From Ganoderma boninense (lineage: Eukaryota > Basidiomycota > Agaricomycetes > Polyporales > Polyporaceae), in NCBI GenBank assembly GCA_002900995.3, contig CM035314.1, positions 1,783,372-1,847,371 of the forward strand: 64,000 nt of DNA. Reading direction: 5' to 3'. Position numbers and translations under genes: made by a program. The notes under the pieces were generated by a model. That model saw only the letters and a list, made by a program, of their open reading frames with translations, had not been told where the DNA came from and ran no database searches. Below, piece after piece: positions 54,978 to 64,000 of this stretch. The first letter of the stretch is position 1. Every line of letters starts with the position of its first letter.

Positions 54978-56365
54978 ATGTCTCTCAGAATCCTGTCTGC
55001 GTCCGATGTGTCGCAGGTCACAGCACGATTCAACCCCGATGAGCTCGTCGATCTCATGGCCGACGTCTTTTCCCGCCTCTCGAGGTCAGATCCAGGAATT
55101 GTGCAGCCGCCTCGGTCAACGGTTCCATCAGGGAACCACACATGCCTCTTCATGCCCTCAAGGGTGGCGTCGTCGGGGACGACGATGAAGGTCGTTGCCG
55201 TGCCGACGGCGACGGCCCCACAGGACGTCAAGGAGCGCGGTTTGCCAGCGAGCACGATCGTCGTGGACGAGAGGAGCGGAGGGGTCAAGGCCATGGTGAA
55301 TGCGAGAATTTTGACCGCGTTGCGGAATGCTGCAGGTGTGTGCAAGTCTCGAGTCGGTTCCCTTGATTCCCCCATCCCCACGAGGAGGCCAGTTTTAGCA
55401 GTACAGCCCACTGCAATGCAATTCCTTGTTGATCTTCGTCTGTCTCGTTGAGAGGCACGATCGTCGAGCATCATATCTGCGATTAGAACGCTGCCCTGCT
55501 CAAATTACATGCATAGGTTCCCTTCTCGCCACGCGACTGCTTCTGTCTTCCGATGCCAGCCCAGAGAACATCGTCGCATTCGGAGCCGGGGCACAAATCC
55601 AAGCTCATCTTTCTCTTTTCCTCGCCGCATACTCATCTATCCGCTCGTGCACCATCTTCAACCGTTCGCTCAGTCCCAGAGTTGACAATCTGCGCGAGCT
55701 CATCCGCCGGTCGTTCCCCGCTGTCAAAATGAACGTCGCCGCGCTCTCGAACGATGACAAGACGACGGGTGTAAGCCTGAAGGAGGAGGTCGGCCGAGCG
55801 GACATCATCATCGCAGCGACATCCTCTACAGAACCTCTTTTCCCGTCCGACTACGTCCGCCCTGGGACGCATCTGTGTCTCATAGGATCGTACAAGCCCG
55901 AGATGTGAGTATGAGAACCGAGCCCCCCGCATCCAGTCCCTGATTCGAGTTTCTCGACAGGCATGAAATCGACACTGCGCTTGTCAAACGTGCGGGAAGG
56001 GTGGTGGTCGACCAGAAGTCGGCATGCCTGGTGCGTCGTGGCTCATTCGTCGTATGAAGTCACGCCTTCACCACGCTGAGACTCATATATATATCTATGG
56101 CTGTCAGCATGAAGCCGGGGAGCTCATTGCCGCAGGATGCATAGAGATGGATCTCGTAGAGCTGGGCCAGCTGTACGACTACGCCGGCGACCAAACTCGC
56201 TGGACGCCGAGAGGGGACGTGGCCGAGGACATCCGTGCCGCCGGCGATGTTACAATCTTCAAGTCTGTTGGCGTAGGGGTGCAGGACGTCGTCATCGCCT
56301 GCGCGGTCGTGCAGCGAGCGATTGAAGAGGGCATCGGACATGTTATCGAAGACTACGACGCGTAG
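54978..56365 (+). CDS. Ornithine cyclodeaminase/mu-crystallin family protein
   Basis: A soluble NAD(P)-dependent enzyme of the OCD/mu-crystallin family, whose members deaminate ornithine to proline or reduce ketimines. ATG at 54978 opens MSLRILSASDVSQVTARFNP. Further family signs are LVDLMADVFSRL, HTCLFMPSRV, TMKVVAVPT and STIVVDERSGGVKAMVNARI. After an intron (about 55,334-55,515) the NAD-binding part begins: GSLLATRLLLSSDASPENIV, AFGAGAQIQAHLSLFLAAY with the GxGxQ nucleotide motif, and GRADIIIAATSSTEPLFPSD. Exons ending RAGRVVVDQKSACL and starting HEAGELIAAG lead to DVTIFKSVGVGVQDVVIACA and the TAG at 56363-56365. The gene reads intact. It begins 116 bp after the proposed right boundary TA of the large element, so the insertion may affect its promoter. 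Confidence 0.85.
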
Positions 56366-58537
56366 CTGTCTCCGGGGCGATACGCCCGCATAGATGATGT
56401 GAGGCGAGGTGAGTGCCGTCCGGAAGCCTTGTGGTATTCGCTTGCTGAGGCTGCGCAAACGAATATCTTTAGAGACGCAGGCGCAGTGTGTCCAATCGGT
56501 TCCCGCCTGCTGTCCTGCAGCACCGCAAGTCCAGGGAGGGGCTCGCGTGGCATGGCAAGGGTGAGTGACACGAAGTTGCCCATGTGGCGGTACGTTTATT
56601 GTTAAATGTCTCTCTGTGGTCTTTCTGGTCAGGCAGGTCGTTCTATCCAATCTGAAACGTTTTCCTACCACTCCATTTTAACATTTACCTGAAGCTCAGT
56701 CAGGCAAGTCGCGAAAACTACCTTCTTTATCGGTCAGTCACGCAAGCCGAGGTACGGCCCCCTTTGTCCGAACGGCGAGTATGTTTGACTAGGCGTTCTA
56801 GACATCGTGCACTCATCTCGCAGAAGAATGTGATGAGTGCATGCCCGAACATGTGTCCCCGTGTTCTTCTTGATATAGTCGTTGAGATGCTGAGATGATG
56901 ATCGTCACCGGCGGAGATGCATGCACGGCCAGCAAGGTGTCCATGTGAAGGCCAGATCCTTCCCCTAAGTCCCTAAGACCATCGGGAGGCCAACGCTCTC
57001 CTGTAATGTGTCAGTCACTCATACCGTGCAATGGCAACTCTGGTGAATCTTGCAGTCCTTGTCAACGATCGCTAGCGGCGACATCTACAGCCTGAACAAC
57101 CCTTCCCCACTGATCCTACAGGTCCTCCTGCTGACCACGCCGTGAAGACGGGCACAATCGCCGGGTTGGATTCAACGTGCTCGGTGTGTGTTCTTTGTTC
57201 TGCGCAGTTCCTGGCGATCCCAGCACTGGCATTGCGCCGTCTTCATCTCAATCTCATCACCGCCAGCTTCCTGGTCGCGAATTCGGATCATCCCTAGAAC
57301 CATGAAACCCGCTGGCAGCTCCCTCAGCTGCAATGTGCGTGTTACCAACGCGTTGTTCTGGTCCACCTGGTTCTTCACTAGGGGCTGTGGGTGCGGGATC
57401 GGCTGGAATGCTTCAGGGTGGACTCCGTGCTTTGTTATCGTCATTGCCGGCAACCAACTTCGGTGCCTATGTGGCGATAGACACACCAATGCTCAAGGAC
57501 CGTTTCCTTCCGTGATCTTGCCCGTGGAGTTCCCTTTGAGGTGCATGTTGCATCCAGCACGTTTAGGTGTGTTTATACATGCTCGCGCGGGCGTGGTGAC
57601 AAGGAATGCTGATCTTGGGAGAGCGAAGTCCTTTTCCGGTCCATAGGAACCGATATCGGCACATCCCTGCGCGCACACGTGGACGAGGGACAAAGACATA
57701 CCGTATTGTAGCCGGTGAAGTCCGGAGGGCCTCGACGACTCGTGCGACACTGACCGTGGTCTCCCCGTGGCCATGCAAGCGGCCAATTTGGCCCACCTGC
57801 GATTCTCAAGCTGCAACTCCGAGCAAACTCGAGATCCTCTTCTTCGTTTTCGCGCCCTAATTCTAAAACTGCACGCCCTTGCTCCATAATCGGCCTCTTT
57901 AATATTCACCGCCTACCTCACCTTCGTGCCAGTTTCCAGCAGGTAAGCGAAGAGGAGTTCGAATGGGAGTGTCAGCAGACGTCTTTGAATTTCTATCTCG
58001 ACCGTGTCTGGTGTTAGCGCGCATGCCTGGCGACGACCAGGTGGTAGGAAGTACAATCTACCGATCCCATCCCTGAGGGGGCGACGACCATGCAGAACGC
58101 GTCGTTCTTCATGCCCTACTCTCGAGATGCACCGCGCTAGCCGACGAGACAGGCATTGCGATTGGCTTGGGAGCGATAACGCCCTTCGCAGACTCGGACA
58201 GCTCGCAGGTGCAGGTGAGGCTCCTCCCTTGCCGGGCTTCATTATGCTGAAATGATGGCGTCTAGAATCTCCTCCACCGGATACCGTGTTGCGTGAACCG
58301 AGGTGCGCGCTAGTCCTTTGTTCTAGCAGCAGACGAGGAATGTCAAGGCATGCCAGGACGGAACGTGCAGGGAACTACGAACGACTGTCATGGTCGCGTA
58401 GATATAAGGACGAAGGAATACAGTGGTGGTCTCAGCATCGACTCTCCTCATCCATCGAATCGCGACTTGACATCAGCCACTCTTCGACATATATCAGATT
58501 TCGCATCCCTCGCTACCCCTTGGATCGCCGTAGAAAC
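56366..58537. other. Unassigned region before the AA9 gene
   Basis: About 2.2 kb with only broken coding-like pieces. Examples on the plus strand are DHAVKTGTIAGLDSTC at about 57,135, VSEEEFEWECQQTSLNFYLD at about 57,940 and DETGIAIGLGAITPFADSDS at about 58,145. They do not connect and match no family I know. They may be remnants of a decayed gene. The last ~200 bp is the AA9 promoter. Confidence 0.35.
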
Positions 58538-59929
58538 ATGTTTCTTTATTATATCTTGACGCTCTTCCTTGTCGCTCTCGCTACGCAAGTGGCCGCACAC
58601 GGGTACCTCAGTGAGGTCTCCATCGATGGCCAGTCCTACGCAGGCAACGTTCCCAACCAGACTCCGAGTAGGTCCCCCCTCCTCCAGCATGCTCTTCGAA
58701 ACAACATCGAGCTGATGCTTCGCGCCAGAGGATAGCCCCCATCCGTCTGATCGACGACATCGACCCCGTCAAGGGCACTTCGAACCCTAATCTCTCGTGC
58801 GGACAGAACGCGCAAAACGCCGCCCTCGTCGTCCCCGCCAACCCCGGGAGCCAGGTGGCGTTCTCGTGGGCGTCCGGGAACGACGGCAACGTGAGTCTAT
58901 CTCATCTCCGCCCCGAGAGAAGAGAAACGAAGTGCTCATTTTGCTCCCACACACATACAGTGGCCGCACAATACCGGTCCGCTGATGACCTACATGGCGC
59001 TCTGCGAGGGCACGACGTGCGACAGGTACGACGCGACGAACGCGAACTGGTTCAAGATCGACGAGGCGGGACTCAAGCCCGACGGTTCCGGTTGGTGGCA
59101 GCAAGATATCAGTGAGTACATCGATGACTATATGCGCTTCTCTCTCTGCACCTTATTGATGATTTGGATGCGGATCCTCAGTGAACGGCCAATCGTACAC
59201 GCTTACTCTCCCAGACGACATCGCCCCAGGCGACTATCTGATCCGCCACGAAATAATCGCACTGCAGATCGCACTCTCGGTCGGTGGAGCCGAGTTCTAC
59301 CCCTCCTGCACGCAAGTCCGCGTCGGAGGGAACGGGGACGGCGCCCCAAGCCCTACGGTCCACTTCCCTGGCGCGTACTCGGACACCGACCCGGGCATCT
59401 ACACCCCAGACGTTCGTCCAGTCTCACAATGGCTTCCTGTTCAGCTTTGCATTGCTCACGTTTTTTTTAAACAAATTTATAGGTCTACAACCCGGGATTC
59501 GTGTACGTGTTCCCAGGGCCCGCGATCGCTTCGTTCGGCGCAGGAACCGGGAACAGCAGCTCGGGTTCTAGCACCAGTCCCACTGGTATTTCCGCGTCGA
59601 GCGCGCCGTCTCCCTCTGCGCCTACCTCCACCTCCTCGATCTACCCTTCTTCATCGTCGATATCGTCGTCCACGACCTTGACCTCCGACGGGAGCGATCC
59701 CACATCCACCTTCGTTCCGAGTTCCACCATGCCTTCCGAGTCTGTGTCCGCTTCCATCGCCACTTCCGCTTCCTGCAACCTCTACCTCTACCTCCGACGC
59801 GGCGTCGAGCACGAGCACGAGCACGAGCAGTTCAGGCGGCTGCTGGGACCACCACGGGAAGGAGCATTCACACAACTGGGCTCGAGACTGGCTCCAGACG
59901 CGTCGTATGGTCAAGACCAGGCGTTCTAG
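58538..59929 (+). CDS. AA9 lytic polysaccharide monooxygenase (LPMO)
   Basis: A secreted copper enzyme that cleaves cellulose or related glucans oxidatively. ATG at 58538 starts a 20-residue signal peptide (MFLYYILTLFLVALATQVAA). Cleavage exposes His in HGYLSEVSIDGQ, the first copper ligand. The second ligand is the His of WPHNTGPLMTYMALC. Other AA9 signs are NLSCG, GSQVAFSWASGNDG, WFKIDEAGL, LPDDIAPGDYLIRHEIIALQ, GGAEFYPSCTQVRVGG and VYVFPGPAI. A Ser/Thr-rich linker follows. At about 59,770-59,780 the reading appears to slip by one base. Before it the tail is Ser-rich; in the shifted frame it continues Ser/Thr-rich and ends WDHHGKEHSHNWARDWLQ then TRRMVKTRRF. In the unshifted frame it becomes a His/Glu/Arg tail ending at 59929. 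The catalytic domain is unaffected. Four introns are needed. Confidence 0.82.
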
Positions 59930-60355
59930 GCTTCATTAACGGCGTGTTAGTCCAGATTCGTTCATGACCATGACTCGTGGCGCGCCCGTGGTCTCCACAG
60001 GAAGACTTCCGTCCAGATAGGCAGAGACGAAGGCGCCGTATATGTATGTTATGAAAGGCGGGCAGGAACGGTGACTTTGAGGCCTGCCGGGGGGATTCAT
60101 GCTATCATTATTATCTTCGTTTTCGCGGAGTTCCGTGGCCTGTATTGTACTATTTATGATCAAGTGTTCCATACGATATCTCCATGTGTACGCTATGCGA
60201 ACGTGACGAGTCAATAGATTGACGATATGCTTATTATATCGCCTCAGACGGCATTGCGAGTAGCCCTCATTGGCCCACCTGAGCACCGAACTTCGGAAGT
60301 AGTAGGTTGGTTTCGGCTATTACTGTATTCGGTGGTACTTACCCTCGCGCTTTGA
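59930..60355. other. Spacer between AA9 gene and F-box copy E
   Basis: About 426 bp without a gene; it should hold the AA9 3' end and upstream DNA of copy E. Confidence 0.4.
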
Positions 60356-60365
60356 CCTGCCCTGA
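60356..60365 (+). promoter_or_regulatory. CCTGCCCTGA motif upstream of F-box copy E
   Basis: The family motif with G in place of A at position nine lies 165 bp before the ATG of copy E. Confidence 0.5.
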
Positions 60366-60520
60366 AGCTTGAAGCGAGTCAGACGCGCGAACACTGCCAA
60401 CTGGCACCGCGACGCGTCGAGCTGGCTTCCGACTCAGAACTTCCCCTTCACTTCCTGCTATCTATCGTGGCCTTTTTGCTTACACTTCAAGGCAGAATTC
60501 GCAGAACATGTACTCCGATC

Positions 60521-63500
60521 ATGTCATTGAGAGCCAGCTGTGGTCCGGAGCGGATCGAGGAAAGGTTTGACCGGTGAGTCACTACTCATTGCTGAAGAGC
60601 TCAGGCTCCAAAGTCAAGCTAATCGAGTTAATGTATGGATTGAAGGCTCATCACGTTAGCTGATGAGGAGGCCGAGGAAGAAGATGGACTGCAACTGAGG
60701 AAATGCCAAAGTGTGGAAGCAGGTGAGCGAGACCGCGTCTCTTGCTCGATGCTTCCCGTTCACGTACCGACCGCAAACCCCAGAATTTCTGGAGGCAACT
60801 AGACCACGCCCCATCGCTGTAAATGGCCTTACTAGAGACCTATACATGCAGCCTGTGGCCAATCGTGAAGCCATCCTCTCCTTCGGACTTCCCAACCTCC
60901 CACCCGATATTCTTCTGGAAGTTCGTATTTCCATTTTCTGCACTGAAAAAGCTCCAGCTTATTCTCGGGCTTGCCTAGGTTGCATCTTACGTTTATCCCC
61001 TCGACCTCATTCACCTCTCACGCTCGTCGAAACCACTACGGCGTCGACTGATGTCAAAGACAAGTCGCCCAATATGGAGAGCTGTGCTCAGCCACACTGT
61101 TGTCGGGCTTCCATCGTGTCCTCCTGACATGTGTGAGCCGCTCTATGCGGCTCTCGTGTTTGACCATAACTGCTTTGTGAGTCCATATTGCCGAGTTGGA
61201 TGCTGTCGGAGGCCTTGAGGGACAGTCTTATATGCTCTATTAAACATATAAGCTGTGGCTCATGTGCGAGGTTTTTCTGTCGGAGTTGGACCAAACAGCG
61301 CATATAGCTGCGTTAGTTGTTGTCATTTCGCATGGCGTTCGTTTTCGCCCACCATGGCGAGCCGAATGCTGGCACGCCTCAGAATTCTTCCATTTCATTG
61401 AGTGTGTTCTATGGTGACGTATGGCTGTCGTTTAGGTGTTGACTTGAACTACTTAGGACAGTACAATAGGATATCGAGCTGTCGCGATCCTGATGCAAGC
61501 TAACAAATCCTTCGTAGGCTTGTGGTATAGATGGTGCTTTCTGCGTGGACTACGCCCTAAGGCTCCGAATGTGTGAACAATGCTACATGGCGTAGTATGC
61601 ATTCAAGCATCTGCACCCAAACAACTCCAGACTGACACTTGTTGCTGTGTAGCACCGTCGAAGGGAGGGAGGTGCTCCAGTCGCTCCCGAAAGACTATCA
61701 GGGAGTAATTGGCGACATTGTGTTTATGCTGCTTCCATCCGCGAACACATTTGGTGAGCATTCAACGCCATGCATTCCGTCCCTTTCTGAGCACTTATTC
61801 TATTTGCATGTTAGACCTCTCGAATCCAATCGAATCAGTCCACAGGGTGATCCCATTGTCGCACCTCATGCAAGACTTCTACTTCAAACCCGAGCTCGAG
61901 GCAATATTAGGCTTCTTTTGGCCCCTCCCCATGCCCGAAGACATGAAGGAGCTCAAGTCATTGATCCGAGATCGTGTGTCTTACGTTGCAGAGAGGCAAG
62001 CGGTAAGCTAGCGTTCCCGGTCACTCTGACGAGGACGCTCACGTAAGGTGCAGCGTGCTGTTCTCAATCACTCGTGGGACAAGGTCATGTCTGCGGCACC
62101 TGAGCACGCTAAGGCGTTGGATGATTATTTCAAGTAGGCGTTGCTCATAGCCACAATCATGGCGGCGTATTGCTAACCCAGACAAGCGTCAAGACGGAGT
62201 TCGAGCCTGCACTGGACGTTGTGCCTCCCGAATATGACTGGAATAAAGCGCTCTCCACGTTCTCCGACTATCTCGGTGGGTCCGGCAGCAGCTTTTATAA
62301 AGTGACCACCCACCCACCCCACCTCCTCATCTCTCGCTTCTACCATAGCGGCAGCACACTCCGCTCCGCACTCTAGCCTCCCGAAGTCCCGCACCCAGCT
62401 GGCCGCAGAACAGCTCGCGCTGGCGCAGCGCGAGGACGCCGCACGCGCCTCGCGCATCCGCGGCCGCTACGCCGAGGTCGCGGAGTGGTACGCGGATATC
62501 CTGGACGACCACCTCAACTACGGCGAGTACGCGCACGACGCGATGCCGAACGCGCACGACGGTGCGCGCCTGTGGACGGGCCTCGTGCTCGAGGACGACG
62601 CGCGCGCGCCGCTCGACGTCGACTCGTTCATGGGCGAGTCGAAGATGGAGGGCGTCATCTGGGCCCTGAGGGACTACCCGCGCGATGCGATGCGCTGTCT
62701 CGCTCAGACGGTCGAGCGTTGGGACGCAGGGGCAGGGGCGCAGAGCGCGACCACGGGGAGGAGGCAAGGCAACTTGAAGGGGAGGAAGGGTAAAGGGGTA
62801 TACGAGGGCCCGGAGGACATCGTGCTCCGCGCGACGTCGCTCTTTCGGTGCGCGGAGTGCGGCGACTGCCCCCACGGGTGGCCGGAGATCAATGCGCATT
62901 GGCGCGAACAACATCCAGACGAGTCCGTCTGGATAACATCGTCTCGTGGAAGGGAGGAGTACAAGGCCGGGGTGTGGGAGGAAGGCGTCGACGTCGCTCA
63001 GAGGGTTCTTGCCGTGCTGGTCGAGCAGGGCCTTGGAAAGCGCGACCGGAACAAGACGCGGTTGGACGAGATGATCAAGGAGAGGCGCATATTTTGCGCG
63101 TGTGGGGACCCGACCATGGCGACGCCTGACCATGGTTTGAACTGGGCTGCGCTGGTGAGTGCTTTGATTGCGCTTCCTGTCGTAAATAGGTGACGAAAGT
63201 CCCGGTCGGGTTAGGTCAACCATGTCTTCATCCATCTCGAGGAAAATGCACGGCGTACTGTGGCCCCGTACGTGCTTGGACTTCACCTTGTACTCTCCCC
63301 GAGACTTACTGTCTCATTCCTTTCGATCAGGCTCCAAACAGCGGGCGCAGATGCCGTCGTGTGGACTAACGATCACGACCTCGAGTCCTGCATCAAGCTC
63401 CTTCCAAGGGCAGGCGCAGACCTCTCTCAAGCGACGTATCGTTTCGCGGCCGACCTCGACTCCCGCGCACGCGTCAGCACACACTTCGCCCGATGCCCCG

Positions 63501-63771
63501 CGCAGTCACGGCCAGTCTGCATTCTTTGCAACGAACTCACGCCCGAAGACAAGAAAGACTCTACCCTCTTCTTGCCCGAGTGTGCAGATGCGGTGCTGTA
63601 TCATATGCAGGCAAAGTGAGTGACTTCGCCATTCGCGCCCCGTTGTTGCAATGGCATGTTGCACCGTGAAGATGCTGACCCTGACAATCTGACAGGCATG
63701 GAAAATGCTTCCAGGAGCAGGATGTCGTATTTGTCCCGGCGGCCTACTTCCATAGCGGCCCTGCTCCTTGA
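60521..63771 (+). CDS. F-box/zinc-finger family protein, copy E
   Basis: A family member 21 kb from the main cluster, beyond the large transposon. ATG at 60521 opens MSLRASCGPERIEERFDR. The F-box is PNLPPDILLE, then VASYVYPLDLIHLSRSSKPL, followed by ACGIDGAFCVDYALRLRMCE, IGDIVFMLLPSANTF and QDFYFKPELEAILGFFWPLP. The long exon from about 62,350 contains CAECGDCPHGWPEINAHWRE then QH, and FCACGDPTM. The last exons contain CILCNELTPEDKK...AVLYHMQAK and HGKCFQEQDVVF, with the TGA at 63769-63771. An intron from about 62,273 to 62,351 removes an apparent stop. The intron after DHNCF (about 61,177-61,517) is some 340 nt, several times longer than in the other copies, and may contain an insertion. No disabling change was found. 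Confidence 0.78.
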
Positions 63772-63963
63772 TCTATGTTGTGAATCTGTGTTCGGCGTGT
63801 TTTTCTTGCTATGTTGTTTTCCTTGCTTTCGTAGTGCTCGTTACCTTGACGGGTTCATAGATTGAATATGGATGGCAGGAGGTGACTGCGACGCTGCTGT
63901 CGACTGAACAACATATACCCTTGGCAATGCGCCCGTGGCCTGCGCCTCCGAGTCAGGGACACG

Positions 63964-63973
63964 CCTGCCCTGA
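63964..63973 (+). promoter_or_regulatory. CCTGCCCTGA motif at the right edge
   Basis: Another copy of the family motif lies 27 bp from the end of the window. By analogy with copies B, D and E, a further F-box gene probably begins just outside. Confidence 0.4.
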
Positions 63974-64000
63974 AGGAGCGCGTCGGGGCGTGATCCGTGC

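Noticed and set aside
62327..63286. 319-residue open frame on the minus strand
   Set aside because: Shadow of the long exon of F-box copy E.

Overview
The window is nuclear DNA of a filamentous basidiomycete, most likely a wood-decaying agaricomycete such as a polypore. The evidence is GC-rich exons broken by many 45-90 nt GT-AG introns, a secreted AA9 lytic polysaccharide monooxygenase, a GH76 mannanase, a fungal P450, a basidiomycete-type adenylate-forming reductase, an expanded F-box family and a Plavaka-type DNA transposon. All gene models were spliced by eye, so outer limits and domain calls are firmer than exon edges.

Layout. 1-17,090: 3' part of a GH76 gene, a Dap1/MAPR cytochrome b5-like gene (-), a secreted BNR-repeat protein, a P450 (-), a decayed membrane-protein locus (-), an AusD-like methyltransferase, an alpha/beta-hydrolase (-), an acetamidase/formamidase and a small secreted Cys-rich protein. 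17,467-39,255: copies A (-), B, C and D (+) of a paralogous F-box/zinc-finger family, two decayed family fragments, an A-T-R adenylate-forming reductase (22,542-26,696) and an atypical kinase-like gene. Copy E of the family is at 60,521-63,771, and a family promoter-like motif at the right edge suggests another copy beyond the window. 40,001-40,888: a tandem GATA-finger gene.

41,157-54,859 reads as one ~13.7 kb insertion. A 14-bp terminal inverted repeat, TGTCGGAAATTTCC, is flanked by TA on both sides, with GATGC/GCATC-rich ends. Inside, left to right, are a Plavaka-family transposase gene, a chimera of captured host genes (RNA polymerase II subunit RPB1, then elongation factor eEF3, then RPB1 again including CTD heptads), an unidentified cargo gene and a tRNA-related repeat. 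Two further elements are nested in the cargo: a 447-bp hAT-like MITE with a perfect 8-bp target duplication in the eEF3 piece, and a 2,647-bp foldback element with ~1.04-kb inverted arms and a TA duplication in the cargo gene. To the right lie an ornithine cyclodeaminase-like gene, an unassigned stretch, the AA9 gene and F-box copy E.

Possible joint functions. The P450, methyltransferase, hydrolase, amidase and adenylate-forming reductase all lie within 22 kb, interrupted by unrelated genes. They may form a loose specialised-metabolite neighbourhood, but no scaffold synthase other than the reductase is visible. The F-box family is presumably a set of SCF-type adaptors. Four intact members, plus copy B with a one-base frameshift, share the F-box, a middle region and two C2H2-like motifs. 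Most carry a CCTGCCCTRA motif upstream, present as an inverted pair where copy A and a decayed copy diverge.
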